From Protaetiibacter larvae (GTDB lineage Bacteria; Actinomycetota; Actinomycetes; Actinomycetales; Microbacteriaceae): 64,000 nucleotides of DNA. The notes beneath the pieces were generated by a model, which did not search any database, was not told the DNA's origin, and saw only the letters and a list, made by a program, of their open reading frames with translations. The stretch spans positions 868,001 to 932,000 of the forward strand of contig NZ_CP043504.1 of NCBI RefSeq assembly GCF_008365275.1. Reading direction: 5' to 3'. How positions within the stretch are numbered: position 1 is the first letter of the stretch; each line of letters opens with the position of its first letter. The position numbers were made by a program, and so were the translations under genes. Below are positions 17,932 through 28,005 of the stretch, one piece after another.

Positions 17932-18924
17932 GTGCTCATCGCACAGCGTCCCACGCTCTCGGAAGAGAGCATCTCGGAGTTCCGCTCCGCGTTCGTCATC
18001 GAGCCCCTCGAGCCCGGCTTCGGCTACACGCTCGGCAACTCGCTGCGCCGCACCCTGCTGTCGTCCATCCCGGGCGCGGCCGTCACGAGCATCCGCCTCG
18101 ACGGCATCCAGCACGAGTTCGACACCATCCCCGGTGTCAAGGAGGACGTCGTCGAGATCGTCCTCAACATCAAGCAGCTGGTCGTCTCGAGCGAGCACGA
18201 CGAGCCCATCACCGCCTACCTGCGCAAGCAGGGCGCCGGTGAGGTCACGGCCGCCGACATCTCGGCCCCGGCCGGAGTCGAGATCCACAACCCCGAGCTC
18301 GTCATCGCGACCCTCAACGACAAGGCGAAGTTCGACCTCGAGCTCACCATCGAGCGCGGTCGCGGCTACGTGTCGTCGACCCAGAACCGCAGCGAGTTCA
18401 GCGAGGCCGGCCAGATCCCGGTCGACTCGATCTACTCGCCCGTGCTCAAGGTGACCTACCGCGTCGAGGCGACCCGTGCCGGTGAGCGCACCGACTTCGA
18501 CCGCCTCGTGGTGGATGTCGAGACGAAGCCGGCGATCTCGCCGCGCGACGCCATCGCCTCCGCCGGGCGCACCCTCGTCGAGCTGTTCGGCCTCGCCCGC
18601 GAGCTGAACACCGCCGCCGAGGGCATCGAGATCGGGCCCGCCCCGGTCGACGCGGTGCTGTCGAGCGAGCTGTCGATGCCCATCGAGGACCTCGACCTCT
18701 CGGTGCGCAGCTACAACTGCCTCAAGCGCGAGGGCATCAACACCGTCAGCGAGCTCGTCGCCCTCTCGGAGACGCAGCTCATGAACATCCGCAACTTCGG
18801 GCAGAAGTCGGTCGACGAGGTCAAGGAGAAGCTCGTCGAGCTCGGTCTCTCCCTCAAGGACAGCGTGCCCGGATTCGACGGCGCCCACTTCTACGGCGGC
18901 TACGACGACGACGAGACCGTCTGA
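17932..18924 (+). CDS. rpoA: RNA polymerase alpha subunit
   Basis: 330 residues, usual length. Alpha-NTD with [20 protein letters not shown] (assembly/dimerisation) and alpha-CTD with [17 protein letters not shown] and [17 protein letters not shown] (UP-element and activator contact). GTG at 17932 follows AAAGGAAACC; the upstream in-frame GTG/ATG codons lack homology. The linker is followed by an acidic C-terminus (YDDDETV). rplQ follows after 42 nt. Confidence 0.97.
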   Translation: MLIAQRPTLSEESISEFRSAFVIEPLEPGFGYTLGNSLRRTLLSSIPGAAVTSIRLDGIQHEFDTIPGVKEDVVEIVLNIKQLVVSSEHDEPITAYLRKQGAGEVTAADISAPAGVEIHNPELVIATLNDKAKFDLELTIERGRGYVSSTQNRSEFSEAGQIPVDSIYSPVLKVTYRVEATRAGERTDFDRLVVDVETKPAISPRDAIASAGRTLVELFGLARELNTAAEGIEIGPAPVDAVLSSELSMPIEDLDLSVRSYNCLKREGINTVSELVALSETQLMNIRNFGQKSVDEVKEKLVELGLSLKDSVPGFDGAHFYGGYDDDETV

Positions 18925-18966
18925 GTCCCGCCCTGATCTGACACGAATTCTGGAGAACGACTGATC

Positions 18967-19542
18967 ATGCCTCAGCCCACCAAGGGTCCCCGTCTCGGCG
19001 GCGGTCCGGCGCACGAGCGCCTGCTGCTCGCGAACCTCGCCGCGGCCCTCTTCACCCACAAGAGCATCACGACCACCGAGACCAAGGCCAAGCGCCTGCG
19101 CCCGCTGGCCGAGCGGCTCATCACCTTCGCGAAGCGCGGCGACCTGCACGCCCGCCGTCGCGTGCTGTCCGTCATCCACGACAAGACCGTGGTGCACGAG
19201 CTCTTCACCGAGATCGCGCCCCTCGTCGCCGAGCGTGAGGGCGGCTACACCCGCATCACGAAGATCGGTTTCCGCAAGGGCGACAACGCGCCCCTCGCCG
19301 TGATCGAGCTCGTCCTCGAGCCGGTCGTGAAGAAGCCGGCGTCGTCGAAGAAGTCGGCCGCCCGCACCGAGACCCCGAAGGCCGCCGAGAAGCCGGTCGC
19401 CGAGGAGGCTCCGGTGGAGGAGGCCGAGGAGGCTCCGGTCGAGGAGACCGAGGTCGTCGAGGAGGCTGCCGCCGATGAGGCACCCGCCGCCGAGGCCGAC
19501 GCCGACGCCGACGCCGACGCCGCGGAGTCCGAGGAGAAGTAG
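18967..19542 (+). CDS. rplQ: 50S ribosomal protein L17 with acidic C-terminal extension
   Basis: 191 residues against about 120 in short forms. The L17 core ([57 protein letters not shown]) ends near residue 120. The rest is low complexity: Lys/Ala-rich, then strongly acidic with EEAPVEE repeats and an alternating Asp-Ala run. Actinobacterial L17 often carries such tails. Last gene of the superoperon, followed by a clear terminator. Confidence 0.96.
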   Translation: MPQPTKGPRLGGGPAHERLLLANLAAALFTHKSITTTETKAKRLRPLAERLITFAKRGDLHARRRVLSVIHDKTVVHELFTEIAPLVAEREGGYTRITKIGFRKGDNAPLAVIELVLEPVVKKPASSKKSAARTETPKAAEKPVAEEAPVEEAEEAPVEETEVVEEAAADEAPAAEADADADADAAESEEK

Positions 19543-19561
19543 CTCCCCGCATCCGTCCCGC

Positions 19562-19595
19562 CGAGAGGCCCCGCTCACCCGAGCGGGGCCTCTCG
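19562..19595 (+). terminator. Terminator of the alpha operon
   Basis: Perfect 14-bp GC-rich stem CGAGAGGCCCCGCT / AGCGGGGCCTCTCG with a 6-nt loop, followed by CGTTCTG, 20 nt after rplQ. Confidence 0.85.
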
Positions 19596-19602
19596 CGTTC
19601 TG

Positions 19603-19690
19603 CCGTTCATGGCGCGGCTGGAGCCGCGACCTCGTGGCGGGAGGCGTTTCCCCCGCCCACGTGTCACGGCTCCAGCCGCGCCATGAACGG
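19603..19690. repeat. Palindromic intergenic element, copy 1 (full)
   Basis: Perfect 24-bp arms, CCGTTCATGGCGCGGCTGGA plus GCCG and its reverse complement at the right end, enclose a middle with GGCGGGAGGCGTTTCCCCCG. It lies between the alpha-operon terminator and truA. Same family as copies near 42802, 43913, 45141, 46904 and 55655. Confidence 0.85.
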
Positions 19691-19718
19691 ACGGAGATGG
19701 GGGCGGGGCGGAGCCGCC

Positions 19719-19724
19719 TAAACT
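19719..19724 (+). promoter_or_regulatory. Leaderless -10 box (TAAACT) of truA
   Basis: TAAACT is 6 nt before the truA GTG, with no ribosome binding site. Confidence 0.55.
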
Positions 19725-19730
19725 CGGCTC

Positions 19731-20639
19731 GTGACCACCGACCAGGCCGCCGTGCGCATCCGGCTCGACCTGGCATACGACGGCACCGACTTCACCGGTT
19801 GGGCCAGGCAGCCCGGCCTGCGCACCGTCCAGGGGGTGCTGGAGGACGCCCTCGTCACCCTCTTCGCGCGCAGCGGTGAGCCTCCACGGGTCACCGTGGC
19901 GGGCCGCACGGATGTGGGGGTGCACGCCATCGGGCAGGTCGCGCACCTCGATCTGGCCCCGGCTCAGCTGGCACAACTGGACCGGCGTCCGCGGGGGCGC
20001 GGGGCGGGAGCGGCGGGGGCGGATTCGCTCGCCCGTCGGCTCAACGGCATCGTCGGGCAGGCGGCCGACGTGCAGGTGCTCGCCGCCCGTGAAGCACCCC
20101 CCGGCTTCGACGCCCGCTTCTCGGCCGTCTGGCGGCGCTACGAGTACCGCATCGCGGACGCCGGGGCGCTGCGCGACCCGCGGGCCCGCGCCTACACCCT
20201 CTGGCATCCGTCCGACCTCGACGTCGCCGCGATGGACGCGGCCGCAGGCGGCCTGCTCGGGCTGCACGACTTCGCGGCGTACTGCCGTCCGCGCGAAGGC
20301 GCCACCACCATCCGCACCCTGCAGGAGTTCTCCTGGGAGCGCGCGGCCGACGGCGTGCTCGTGGCGCGGGTGCGCGCCGACGCCTTCTGTCACAGCATGG
20401 TGCGGGCGCTCGTGGGCGCGTGCGTCGCCGCGGGGGAGGGCCGGCTGTCCTCCGAGCGCGCGGCCGGCATCCGCGACGAGCGGCGGCGCACGAGCGAGTT
20501 CATCGTGATGCCCGCGCGCGGCCTCACCCTCGTCGAGGTCGGCTATCCGCCGGACGACGAGCTCGCCGCCCGCGCCGAGCGGACCCGCGCCCGGCGCACC
20601 TCTCCCGACGGTTTGACCCACCCCGACCCCGTCGACTAG
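19731..20639 (+). CDS. truA: tRNA pseudouridine(38-40) synthase
   Basis: 302 residues. [20 protein letters not shown] at the N-terminus and GRTDVGVHA with catalytic Asp61; RRYEYRIAD and [12 protein letters not shown] match the TruA C-terminal half. It isomerises uridines in the anticodon stem-loop. A Gly/Arg/Ala-rich insert (about residues 84-98) is not conserved. The GTG start is fixed by the -10 box 6 nt upstream. Monocistronic; its 3' end overlaps the candidate rplM promoter. Confidence 0.95.
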   Translation: MTTDQAAVRIRLDLAYDGTDFTGWARQPGLRTVQGVLEDALVTLFARSGEPPRVTVAGRTDVGVHAIGQVAHLDLAPAQLAQLDRRPRGRGAGAAGADSLARRLNGIVGQAADVQVLAAREAPPGFDARFSAVWRRYEYRIADAGALRDPRARAYTLWHPSDLDVAAMDAAAGGLLGLHDFAAYCRPREGATTIRTLQEFSWERAADGVLVARVRADAFCHSMVRALVGACVAAGEGRLSSERAAGIRDERRRTSEFIVMPARGLTLVEVGYPPDDELAARAERTRARRTSPDGLTHPDPVD

Positions 20640-20642
20640 TCT
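20613..20642 (+). promoter_or_regulatory. Candidate promoter of rplM-rpsI
   Basis: TTGACC (20613-20618), 18-nt spacer, TAGTCT (20637-20642), overlapping the truA stop. It would give a leader of about 120 nt before rplM, within which nothing else was recognised. Confidence 0.45.
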
Positions 20643-20771
20643 GTACAGGTTGTCTGCGTGTCCGCGCCGACGACCAGTTGAGCCCTCCATCGTCGGGTTC
20701 CGGATCCCTGGGATGCGGAACGCGCACCGGAGCGGGATTCACGAACACCTCGACAAGAAAGCAGTCCTTCC

Positions 20772-21218
20772 GTGACGCGTACGTTCAGCCCCAAGCCGGC
20801 GGACATCAAGCGCGAGTGGATCGTCATCGACGCCACCGACGTCGTCCTCGGCCGTCTCGCCTCCCACGCCGCCGCCATCCTGCGCGGCAAGCACAAGCCC
20901 ACCTTCGCCCCGCACGTCGACGGCGGCGACTTCGTCATCATCGTGAACGCCGAGAAGGTCGCGCTCACCGGTGCGAAGCTCGAGCAGAAGAAGGCCTACC
21001 GCCACTCGGGCTACCCGGGCGGCCTCTCGGCCACCAGCTACACCGAGCTGCTCGAGAAGCACCCCACCCGCGCGGTCGAGAAGGCCATCCGCGGCATGCT
21101 GCCGAAGAACTCGCTGGGTCGCGCCCAGATCAAGAAGCTCAAGGTGTACGCCGGCGCCGAGCACCCGCACGCCGCGCAGCAGCCGAAGCAGTACACCCTC
21201 ACCCAGGTCGCGCAGTAA
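20772..21218 (+). CDS. rplM: 50S ribosomal protein L13
   Basis: 148 residues. [40 protein letters not shown] and the [24 protein letters not shown] blocks identify L13, an early 23S assembly protein. GTG start after ACAAGAAAG. Forms the conserved two-gene operon with rpsI 29 nt downstream. Confidence 0.97.
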   Translation: MTRTFSPKPADIKREWIVIDATDVVLGRLASHAAAILRGKHKPTFAPHVDGGDFVIIVNAEKVALTGAKLEQKKAYRHSGYPGGLSATSYTELLEKHPTRAVEKAIRGMLPKNSLGRAQIKKLKVYAGAEHPHAAQQPKQYTLTQVAQ

Positions 21219-21247
21219 GCGCCGAGAGACTTCCAAGGACATCACTG

Positions 21248-21736
21248 ATGGCGAAGATCGAAGACACCGTGTCGGACGAGGTTCTCACCTCCTTCTCGAC
21301 CGAGACCCCGGCTGACGAGGCGCCCCGCGCCCCGCGTGCCGTCCTCAATGTGCCCGGCGCTGCCGTGGGCCGCCGCAAGGAGGCCATCGCGCGTGTGCGC
21401 CTGGTCCCGGGCGGCACCTCGTTCACCGTGAACGGCCGCACCCTCGAGGACTACTTCCCGAACAAGCTGCACCAGCAGCTCATCAACGACCCGTTCAAGG
21501 TGCTCGACCTGATCGGCTCGTACGACGTGATCGCGAAGATCACCGGCGGTGGCCCCTCGGGTCAGGCCGGGGCGCTGCGCCTCGCGATCGCCCGTGCGCT
21601 CAACGAGATCGACCGCGAGAACAACCGCCCCGCCCTCAAGAAGGCGGGCTTCCTCTCGCGCGACGCCCGCGTTATCGAGCGCAAGAAGGCCGGTCTCAAG
21701 AAGGCCCGCAAGGCCTCGCAGTTCTCGAAGCGCTAG
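21248..21736 (+). CDS. rpsI: 30S ribosomal protein S9
   Basis: 162 residues against about 130. The S9 core begins near residue 38 ([37 protein letters not shown]) and ends with the basic tail [11 protein letters not shown] that touches P-site tRNA. The first about 35 residues are an acidic Thr/Glu/Pro-rich extension, as in several actinobacteria. The ATG at 21248 follows CCAAGGACATC. glmM starts 15 nt later. Confidence 0.96.
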   Translation: MAKIEDTVSDEVLTSFSTETPADEAPRAPRAVLNVPGAAVGRRKEAIARVRLVPGGTSFTVNGRTLEDYFPNKLHQQLINDPFKVLDLIGSYDVIAKITGGGPSGQAGALRLAIARALNEIDRENNRPALKKAGFLSRDARVIERKKAGLKKARKASQFSKR

Positions 21737-21751
21737 TCGTTCGATACGCGC

Positions 21752-23119
21752 ATGCCGCGTCTCTTCGGCACCGACGGGGTCCGGGGGCTGGCGAACGGTG
21801 AGGTGATCACCGCGGACCTGGCCCTCGGCCTCGCGCAGGCCGCTGCCCGCGTCCTCACCCAGGGGCGCCACGCGGATCAGGTGCGCGGCGAGGGGCGGCG
21901 GTCGCGCGCCGTCATCGCACGCGACCCGCGGGTCTCCGGCGAGTTCATCTCGGCGGCCGTCGCGGCGGGGCTCGCGAGCTCGGGCATCGACGTGCTCGAC
22001 GCGGGCGTCATCCCGACCCCGGCCGCCGCGTTCCTCGTGGGCGACATCGACGCCGATTTCGGCGTCATGGTGTCGGCGTCGCACAACCCGGCACCCGACA
22101 ACGGCATCAAGTTCTTCGCGCTCGGCGGCGTCAAGCTTCCCGACGAGGTCGAGGATCGCATCGAGGCGGCGCTCAGCCAGCCCAAGCTTGCCCCGACCGG
22201 CGCGGGCGTGGGCCGGATCCGGCGCTTCTCGGATGCCGAGGACCGCTACCTCCTGCACCTGCTCGGCACGCTCGACGTGCGCCTCGACGGCCTCCACGTG
22301 GTGATCGACGCGGCGCACGGGGCCGCCGCCGGCGTCTCCCCGCAGGTCTTCGCGGATGCGGGCGCTCGTGTGACGGTGCTCGGCGCCGACCCGGACGGGC
22401 TCAACATCAACGACGGCGTGGGCTCCACGCACCTCGAGAAGCTGCAGGCGCTCGTGCGGCTCTCGGGCGCCGACCTCGGCATCGCCCACGACGGCGACGC
22501 CGACCGCTGTCTCGCGGTCGACGCGCAGGGCAACGTCGTCGACGGCGACCAGATCATGGCGATCCTCGCGGTCTCCCTGCAGCGTCGCGGGCAGCTTCCG
22601 CACGACGCGCTCGCCGCGACCACCATGAGCAACCTGGGACTCCGCGTCGCGATGGCGCAGCACGGCATCCGCATCGTCGAGACCGCGGTCGGGGACCGCT
22701 ACGTGCTCGAGGCCATGGCGGAGCACGGGCTCGGCTTCGGCGGCGAGCAGTCCGGCCACATCATCTTCAGCAAGTACGCGACGACCGGCGACGGCATTCT
22801 CACGGGCCTCCAGCTGGCGGCCGAGCTGGCGCGCACCGGCAAGACGCTCGCCGAACTCGCCCGGATCATGACCGTCTACCCGCAGGTGCTCGTGAACGTG
22901 CGCGACGTGGACCACCACGCCCTGCACGGCGACGCGGTCATCGCGGATGCGGTCGCGCGGCACGCCGCGCTGCTGGGCGACGACGGCCGGGTGCTGCTGC
23001 GGCCCTCCGGCACCGAGCCGCTCGTCCGCGTCATGGTGGAGGCCCTCGAGGCCGAGCAGGCGCAACGGATCGCCGACGAACTCGCGGGAATCGTGCGCGA
23101 GCGCCTGGCGTTCTCCTGA
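21752..23119 (+). CDS. glmM: Phosphoglucosamine mutase
   Basis: 455 residues. [17 protein letters not shown], catalytic phosphoserine Ser110 in SASHNP, metal loop DGDADRC and the C-terminal [15 protein letters not shown] identify GlmM, which converts glucosamine-6-P to glucosamine-1-P for UDP-GlcNAc. It works with glmS at 24702. Follows rpsI by 15 nt, so probably co-transcribed. Confidence 0.96.
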   Translation: MPRLFGTDGVRGLANGEVITADLALGLAQAAARVLTQGRHADQVRGEGRRSRAVIARDPRVSGEFISAAVAAGLASSGIDVLDAGVIPTPAAAFLVGDIDADFGVMVSASHNPAPDNGIKFFALGGVKLPDEVEDRIEAALSQPKLAPTGAGVGRIRRFSDAEDRYLLHLLGTLDVRLDGLHVVIDAAHGAAAGVSPQVFADAGARVTVLGADPDGLNINDGVGSTHLEKLQALVRLSGADLGIAHDGDADRCLAVDAQGNVVDGDQIMAILAVSLQRRGQLPHDALAATTMSNLGLRVAMAQHGIRIVETAVGDRYVLEAMAEHGLGFGGEQSGHIIFSKYATTGDGILTGLQLAAELARTGKTLAELARIMTVYPQVLVNVRDVDHHALHGDAVIADAVARHAALLGDDGRVLLRPSGTEPLVRVMVEALEAEQAQRIADELAGIVRERLAFS

Positions 23120-23127
23120 CAGCGAAC

Positions 23128-23213
23128 CTCAGAAATGCAGGAGATGATGCTCCCGCCGAGTGAGTGATCCCGGAGATCGGGGGCTTTCGTGCCGGGTGTC
23201 CTGCATTTCTGAG
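23128..23213. repeat. Long-armed inverted repeat after glmM
   Basis: CTCAGAAATGCAGGA (23128-23142) and its exact reverse complement (23199-23213) flank a 56-nt centre. Less GC-rich than its surroundings. No T-run follows, so not a standard terminator. Structurally like the repeats at 32977, 59509 and 62505, but with unrelated arm sequence. Confidence 0.75.
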
Positions 23214-23233
23214 ACGGAGAGGAAGGAGCGGCG

Positions 23234-23671
23234 ATGCCGCTGAACGGAGAGTACGAGCCGAGCACCTCGGAGTGGGCGCGCGTGCAGGCGGAGGCCTTCG
23301 AGGCCTCTGACGGCGCGGAGGCGAACGAGCTGCGCGGCCGCCCCATCATCGTGCTCACCTCGGTGGGCGCCAAGAGCGGCAAGCTGCGCAAGAACGCGCT
23401 CATGCGCGTCGAGCACGACGGACGCTACGCCGTGGTCGCCTCACGCGGCGGTGCGCCGCGGCATCCCTCGTGGTACTTCAATCTCGTCGCGAACCCGCAC
23501 GTCGAGCTGCAGGACGGCCCCGTGAAGCGCGACTACCTCGCGCGCGAGGTGACGGGGAACGAGAAGGCGATCTGGTGGGCTCGCGCGAACGAGACCTGGC
23601 CGCATTACGCGGAGTATCAGGCGAAGACCGACCGGGAGATCCCGGTGTTCGTGCTGGAGCCGGTCGACTAG
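23234..23671 (+). CDS. Deazaflavin (F420)-dependent nitroreductase family protein
   Basis: 145 residues. The pattern [20 protein letters not shown], then [20 protein letters not shown] and [14 protein letters not shown], is typical of the Ddn/DUF385 split-barrel family, many of which use reduced F420 for quinone or nitro reduction. Substrate is unknown. GGAAGGAG lies before the ATG. The stop overlaps the convergent coaA stop (shared CTAG). Confidence 0.85.
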   Translation: MPLNGEYEPSTSEWARVQAEAFEASDGAEANELRGRPIIVLTSVGAKSGKLRKNALMRVEHDGRYAVVASRGGAPRHPSWYFNLVANPHVELQDGPVKRDYLAREVTGNEKAIWWARANETWPHYAEYQAKTDREIPVFVLEPVD

Positions 23672-24615
23672 ACCTTCCGGATGAGCACGCTCGACACCGT
23701 GTGATCCGAGGCCTTCCGCAGCACGAGCGAGGCGCGTGCGCGGGTGGGCGCGATGTTCTGCTCGAGGTTCGGCCCGTTGATGTCGCGCCAGATGCTGTGG
23801 GCGCGGGCGCGCGCCTCCTCGTCGTCGAGCGTGGCGAAACGGTGGAAGTACGAGCGGGGGTCGGCGAACGCGCCGCGCTGCAGCCGCAGGAAGCGGTCGA
23901 CGTACCAGCGCTCGATGTCGATCGTGCGCGCGTCGACGTAGATCGTGAAGTCGAACAGGTCGCTCACCGCGAGCCGGGCGCCCGGCGCTGGTGGTTGCAG
24001 GACGTTGAGCCCCTCGACGATCAGGATGTCGGGGCGCCTCACCACGATCTCGGCGTCCGGGACGATGTCGTACGCGAGGTGCGAGTACACGGGCGCGCGC
24101 ACCTCGTCGACGCCGCTCTTGATCCGGCTCACGAAGCGCAGCAGCGCGCGGCGATCGTAGCTCTCGGGAAAGCCCTTGCGGGTCATCAGTCCGCGCCGCT
24201 CGAGCTCGGCGTTGGGCAGCAGGAAGCCGTCGGTCGTGACGAGCTCGACGCGCGGAGTGTCATCCCAACGGGCGAGCAGTTCGCGCAGCAGTCGTGCGAT
24301 GGTCGACTTGCCCACCGCGACGGAGCCCGCGACCCCGATCACGAACGGGGTGGGCGGTTCGCTCTGACCCAGGAAGTCGCGTGTGGAGCGGTGCAGGGCC
24401 TTGGCGCCGACCGCGTAGAGGCTCAGCAGCTTGCTGAGCGGCACGTACACCTCGGCGACCTCCCGCAGATCGAGCGCGTCGCCGAGTCCGCGCAGCCGCA
24501 CGAGCTCCTCCTCGCGCAGAGGATGCGCGGTCGAGGGGGCCAGTGCCGCCCAGTCGGCGCGATCGAGTTCGAGGAACGGGGTCGCCGTCGCGGGACGCTC
24601 GCCGGGGTCAGCCAT
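23668..24615 (-). CDS. coaA: Pantothenate kinase, type I
   Basis: 315 residues. P-loop [12 protein letters not shown], then [18 protein letters not shown] and [13 protein letters not shown] identify the prokaryotic type I CoaA, first enzyme of coenzyme A synthesis. Divergent from glmS and converging on the reductase gene with overlapping stop codons. The ATG at 24615 is supported by a TACGCT box 7 nt upstream on the same strand. Confidence 0.95.
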   Translation of the reverse strand: MADPGERPATATPFLELDRADWAALAPSTAHPLREEELVRLRGLGDALDLREVAEVYVPLSKLLSLYAVGAKALHRSTRDFLGQSEPPTPFVIGVAGSVAVGKSTIARLLRELLARWDDTPRVELVTTDGFLLPNAELERRGLMTRKGFPESYDRRALLRFVSRIKSGVDEVRAPVYSHLAYDIVPDAEIVVRRPDILIVEGLNVLQPPAPGARLAVSDLFDFTIYVDARTIDIERWYVDRFLRLQRGAFADPRSYFHRFATLDDEEARARAHSIWRDINGPNLEQNIAPTRARASLVLRKASDHTVSSVLIRKV

Positions 24616-24622
24616 CCCGTCG

Positions 24623-24628
24623 AGCGTA
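24623..24628 (-). promoter_or_regulatory. Leaderless -10 box (TACGCT) of coaA
   Basis: On the minus strand TACGCT ends 7 nt before the coaA ATG. Confidence 0.45.
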
Positions 24629-24688
24629 GTCCCGCACCGCGCCCCGCTCGTCCCGAACCCCGCCGGGACGGGGCTCGGGGTGGTCGCC

Positions 24689-24694
24689 TAGGAT
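24689..24694 (+). promoter_or_regulatory. Leaderless -10 box (TAGGAT) of glmS
   Basis: TAGGAT is 7 nt before the glmS ATG; no ribosome binding site is present. Confidence 0.5.
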
Positions 24695-24701
24695 CGTCAA
24701 C

Positions 24702-26552
24702 ATGTGCGGAATCGTGGGCTATGTCGGCCCCGGCAGCAGCCTCGACGTGTTGATCGGGGGTCTCAAGCGCCTCGAGTACCGCGGCTACGACTCGGCCGGT
24801 GTCGCGGTGCTCCCCGACGACGGCGGGATCGGTGCGCGCAAGCGCGCCGGCAAGCTCGGGGTGCTTGTCGACGATCTCGCCGAATCCCCGATCGCCGATG
24901 GCCACACGGGCATCGGGCACACGCGGTGGGCGACGCACGGCGGGCCCACCGACGTCAACGCGCATCCGCACTTCGGCGACGGCGGACGCCTCGCGCTCAT
25001 CCACAACGGCATCATCGAGAACTTCGCCGAGCTCAAGGCCGAGCTCACGGCCGCCGGCGAGAGCTTCGAGTCCGAGACGGACACCGAGATCGCGGCGCTG
25101 CTCGTGGGGCGCGCCTTCCGCGAGACGGGTGACCTCACGGAGGCGATGCGGCAGACGGTGCATCGCCTCGAGGGCGCCTTCACCCTCCTCGTGCTGCACC
25201 AGGACGCCCCCGGCGTCGTCGTGGGCGCGCGGCGCAGCTCGCCGCTCGTGATCGGGCTCGGCGAGGGGGAGAACTTCCTGGGGTCGGATGTCGCGGCCTT
25301 CGTGGAGCACACCAAGCGCGCCATGGAGATCGGCCAGGACCAGATCGTGACGATCCGGCCCGACTCGGTCGAGGTCATCGACTTCGCCGGTACGCCCGTC
25401 GAGGCGAAGGAGTTCGAGGTCGCCTGGGACGCATCCGCCGCCGAGAAGGGCGGCTGGTCGAGCTTCATGAAGAAGGAGATCAGCGAGGAGCCGGACGCGG
25501 TCGCGAACACCCTCCGCGGCCGGGTCGTGGGCGGCACGGTGCAGCTTCCCGAGCTCGACGGGGTGGCAGAGGAGCTCGCGGGGATCAACCGCGTGCTCAT
25601 CCTGGCCTGCGGCACGGCCGCGTACGCGGGGATGCTCGGCAAGTACGCGATCGAGGCCTGGGCGCGCATCCCGGTCGACGTGGAGCTGTCGCACGAGTTC
25701 CGCTACCGGGACCCCGTGCTCGACGAGCGCACCCTCGTGGTCTCGGTCAGTCAGTCCGGCGAGACCATGGACACGCTCATGGCGGTCCGCTACGCGCGCG
25801 AGCAGGGGGCACGCACGCTCTCGATCTGCAACACCCAGGGTGCGACCATCCCGCGGGAGTCGGATGCCGTGCTCTACACGCATGCAGGCCCCGAGGTCGC
25901 GGTCGCGTCGACGAAGGCGTTCGTGGCGCAGGTGACCGCTCTGTATCTGCTCGGCCTGCACCTCGCGGGGCAGCGCGGCGCGCTCTCCGAGGCGGCGATC
26001 GCCGCGCAGCTCGGCGAGCTCGAGGCGGTGCCGCACAAGCTCCAGCAGGTGGTCGACGCGGTCTCGGGCCGGATCGCGGAGCTCGCGCACTGGATGAGCG
26101 ACACCCAGTCGGTGCTGTTCCTCGGCCGCCACGTGGGCTTCCCGGTGGCGCTCGAGGGCGCCCTCAAGCTCAAGGAGCTCGCCTACATCCACGCGGAGGG
26201 CTTCGCGGCCGGCGAGCTCAAGCACGGTCCGATCGCGCTCATCGAGCCGGGTCAGATCGTGTTCGTGCTCGTGCCGAGCCCGCGCGATCCCTCCTCGCTG
26301 CACAAGAAGGTGGTCTCCAACATCCAGGAGATCCGCGCGCGCGGCGCTCGCGTGATCGCGATCGCGGAGCTGGGGGATGTCGCCGTCGTGCCGTTCGCGG
26401 ACGAGGTGCTGCGGGTCCCGCTCGCGGCGCCGTTCTTCCAGCCCCTGCTGGGGGTGGTGCCGCTGCACGTCTTCGGCATGGAGCTCGCCACCGCGAAGGG
26501 GCTCGACGTGGATCAGCCGCGCAACCTCGCGAAATCCGTCACGGTGGAGTGA
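24702..26552 (+). CDS. glmS: Glutamine-fructose-6-phosphate aminotransferase
   Basis: 616 residues. MCGIVGYVGP supplies the N-terminal nucleophile Cys2 of the class II glutaminase domain; GHTRWATHGGPTDVNAHPH and HNGIIENF complete it. Two SIS domains follow (ILACGTAAYAG, SVSQSGETMDT) and the C-terminus ends DQPRNLAKSVTVE. It makes glucosamine-6-P, feeding glmM. The preceding leader is too short for a glmS ribozyme. acpS overlaps its stop by 4 nt. Confidence 0.97.
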   Translation: MCGIVGYVGPGSSLDVLIGGLKRLEYRGYDSAGVAVLPDDGGIGARKRAGKLGVLVDDLAESPIADGHTGIGHTRWATHGGPTDVNAHPHFGDGGRLALIHNGIIENFAELKAELTAAGESFESETDTEIAALLVGRAFRETGDLTEAMRQTVHRLEGAFTLLVLHQDAPGVVVGARRSSPLVIGLGEGENFLGSDVAAFVEHTKRAMEIGQDQIVTIRPDSVEVIDFAGTPVEAKEFEVAWDASAAEKGGWSSFMKKEISEEPDAVANTLRGRVVGGTVQLPELDGVAEELAGINRVLILACGTAAYAGMLGKYAIEAWARIPVDVELSHEFRYRDPVLDERTLVVSVSQSGETMDTLMAVRYAREQGARTLSICNTQGATIPRESDAVLYTHAGPEVAVASTKAFVAQVTALYLLGLHLAGQRGALSEAAIAAQLGELEAVPHKLQQVVDAVSGRIAELAHWMSDTQSVLFLGRHVGFPVALEGALKLKELAYIHAEGFAAGELKHGPIALIEPGQIVFVLVPSPRDPSSLHKKVVSNIQEIRARGARVIAIAELGDVAVVPFADEVLRVPLAAPFFQPLLGVVPLHVFGMELATAKGLDVDQPRNLAKSVTVE

Positions 26553-26911
26553 CGGTGATCGTCGGGCTCGGCGTCGACGTGGTCGATCTGGCCCGATTCG
26601 AGCGCGCCGTCGCGCGAACGCCACGGCTGCGCGAGCGCCTGTTCGCCGAGGGCGAACGCCTGCTTCCGGCGCGATCGCTCGCGGCACGCTTCGCGGCCAA
26701 GGAGGCCCTCATCAAGGCTCTCGGGGACGCCGAAGACGTGCACTGGGTCGACATGGTGATCGAGAGCGAGGCGAACGGCAACCCCTCCTTCGCGATCGAC
26801 GGTCCGCTCGCGGCACTGCTCGCGCGCCGCGGGATCGACGCCGTCCACGTGTCGATGAGCCACGACGCCGGGGTCGCCGTGGCGACGGTCGTCGCGGAGC
26901 GGCTGCCGTGA
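26549..26911 (+). CDS. acpS: Holo-[acyl-carrier-protein] synthase
   Basis: 120 residues. GLGVDVVDLARFE (Mg-binding Asp) and ARFAAKEALIKALG with the catalytic Glu are the AcpS signature; HVSMSHDAGVAVATVV closes the fold. It transfers phosphopantetheine from CoA to acyl carrier protein, a functional link to coaA nearby. GTG at 26549 overlaps glmS; a second GTG at 26555 is possible. alr overlaps its end by 4 nt. Confidence 0.94.
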   Translation: MTVIVGLGVDVVDLARFERAVARTPRLRERLFAEGERLLPARSLAARFAAKEALIKALGDAEDVHWVDMVIESEANGNPSFAIDGPLAALLARRGIDAVHVSMSHDAGVAVATVVAERLP

Positions 26912-28005
26912 GCGTCCCGCTGCGGGAGGCGCGCATCCACCTCGACGCGCTCGCCGGGAACGTGGAGGCCCTGGGTCGCCGGGTCGCTCCCGCCGCCGTC
27001 ATGGTGGTCGTCAAGGCGGACGCCTACGGGCACGGGATGCTGCCGGTCGCGCAGGGGGTCGTCGACGCGGGTGCGGACTGGCTCGGCGTCGCCGACCTCG
27101 CTGAAGCGCTGGCGCTCCGCGAGGCGGGCATCCGGACGCCCGTGCTCGCCTGGTTGCACGGCTCGCCCGCCGACTTCGCGGCAGCCGCCGAGGCCGACGT
27201 CGATGTGGCGGTGAGCTCCGCAGCGCAGCTCGAGGCGGCGGCCGCGGTCGGCGCGGCCGTGCACCTCAAACTCGACACGGGGCTCAGCCGCAACGGTGTC
27301 GCGCCCGGCGACGCGGAGGCCGTGTTCGCGCGTGCCGCGACGCTCGAGGGGGCCGGAGCGGTCCGGGTGCGTGGCATCATGAGCCACCTCTCGGGCGCGA
27401 GCCGCGCCGACGACGCCGTCCAGCGCGACACCTTCGCGACGCTCGTCGCCGCGGCGGAGGCCGCCGGACTGCGGCCCGAGGTGCGTCACCTGGCCGCGAG
27501 CCTCGCCGCGCTCACCTCCCCCGACGCCCGGTTCGACCTCGTGCGCCTCGGCATCGCGATCTACGGCGTCGCGCCCGACGCCTCCCTCGATCTCGCCGCA
27601 CTCGGGGTGCGTCCCGTCATGGAGCTCGCGACACAGGTGGCTGCGGTGCGACGGGTGCCCGCCGGCACCGGGGTCTCCTACGGCTACGTGCACCGCACCG
27701 GCGGTGAGACGACGCTCGCGCTCGTCCCGCTCGGCTATGCGGACGGCATCCCGCGCCACGCCTCGGATCGCGCCGAGGTGTCGATCGGCGGGGTGCGCTA
27801 CCCCCAGGTGGGTCGCATCGCGATGGACCAGTTCGTGGTCGACGTCGGCGACGCCCGGGTCGCGGTGGGCGACGAAGTGGTCGTGTGGGGCGATCCGGCG
27901 ACGGGCGCCCCGAGCGCCGGGGAGTGGGCGGACGCCGCGGGCACGATCGGCTACGAGATCGTCACGCGCGTCGGCCCGCGGGTGCGCAGGGTGCCGGTGC
28001 CGTGA
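26908..28005 (+). CDS. alr: Alanine racemase
   Basis: 365 residues. PLP-lysine motif VVVKADAYGHG with Lys36; catalytic Tyr258 in GVSYGYVHRTGGE; PLGYADGIPR and GRIAMDQ complete the family pattern. It makes D-alanine for peptidoglycan. GTG start overlapping acpS by 4 nt; tsaE overlaps its end by 4 nt. Longer in-frame extension upstream into acpS is not coding. Confidence 0.96.
   Translation: MSVPLREARIHLDALAGNVEALGRRVAPAAVMVVVKADAYGHGMLPVAQGVVDAGADWLGVADLAEALALREAGIRTPVLAWLHGSPADFAAAAEADVDVAVSSAAQLEAAAAVGAAVHLKLDTGLSRNGVAPGDAEAVFARAATLEGAGAVRVRGIMSHLSGASRADDAVQRDTFATLVAAAEAAGLRPEVRHLAASLAALTSPDARFDLVRLGIAIYGVAPDASLDLAALGVRPVMELATQVAAVRRVPAGTGVSYGYVHRTGGETTLALVPLGYADGIPRHASDRAEVSIGGVRYPQVGRIAMDQFVVDVGDARVAVGDEVVVWGDPATGAPSAGEWADAAGTIGYEIVTRVGPRVRRVPVP

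Noticed and set aside
24600-24701. glmS ribozyme
   Set aside because: The gap is under 90 nt and contains divergent -10 boxes; a ribozyme would need a longer leader, and none of its fold was recognised.
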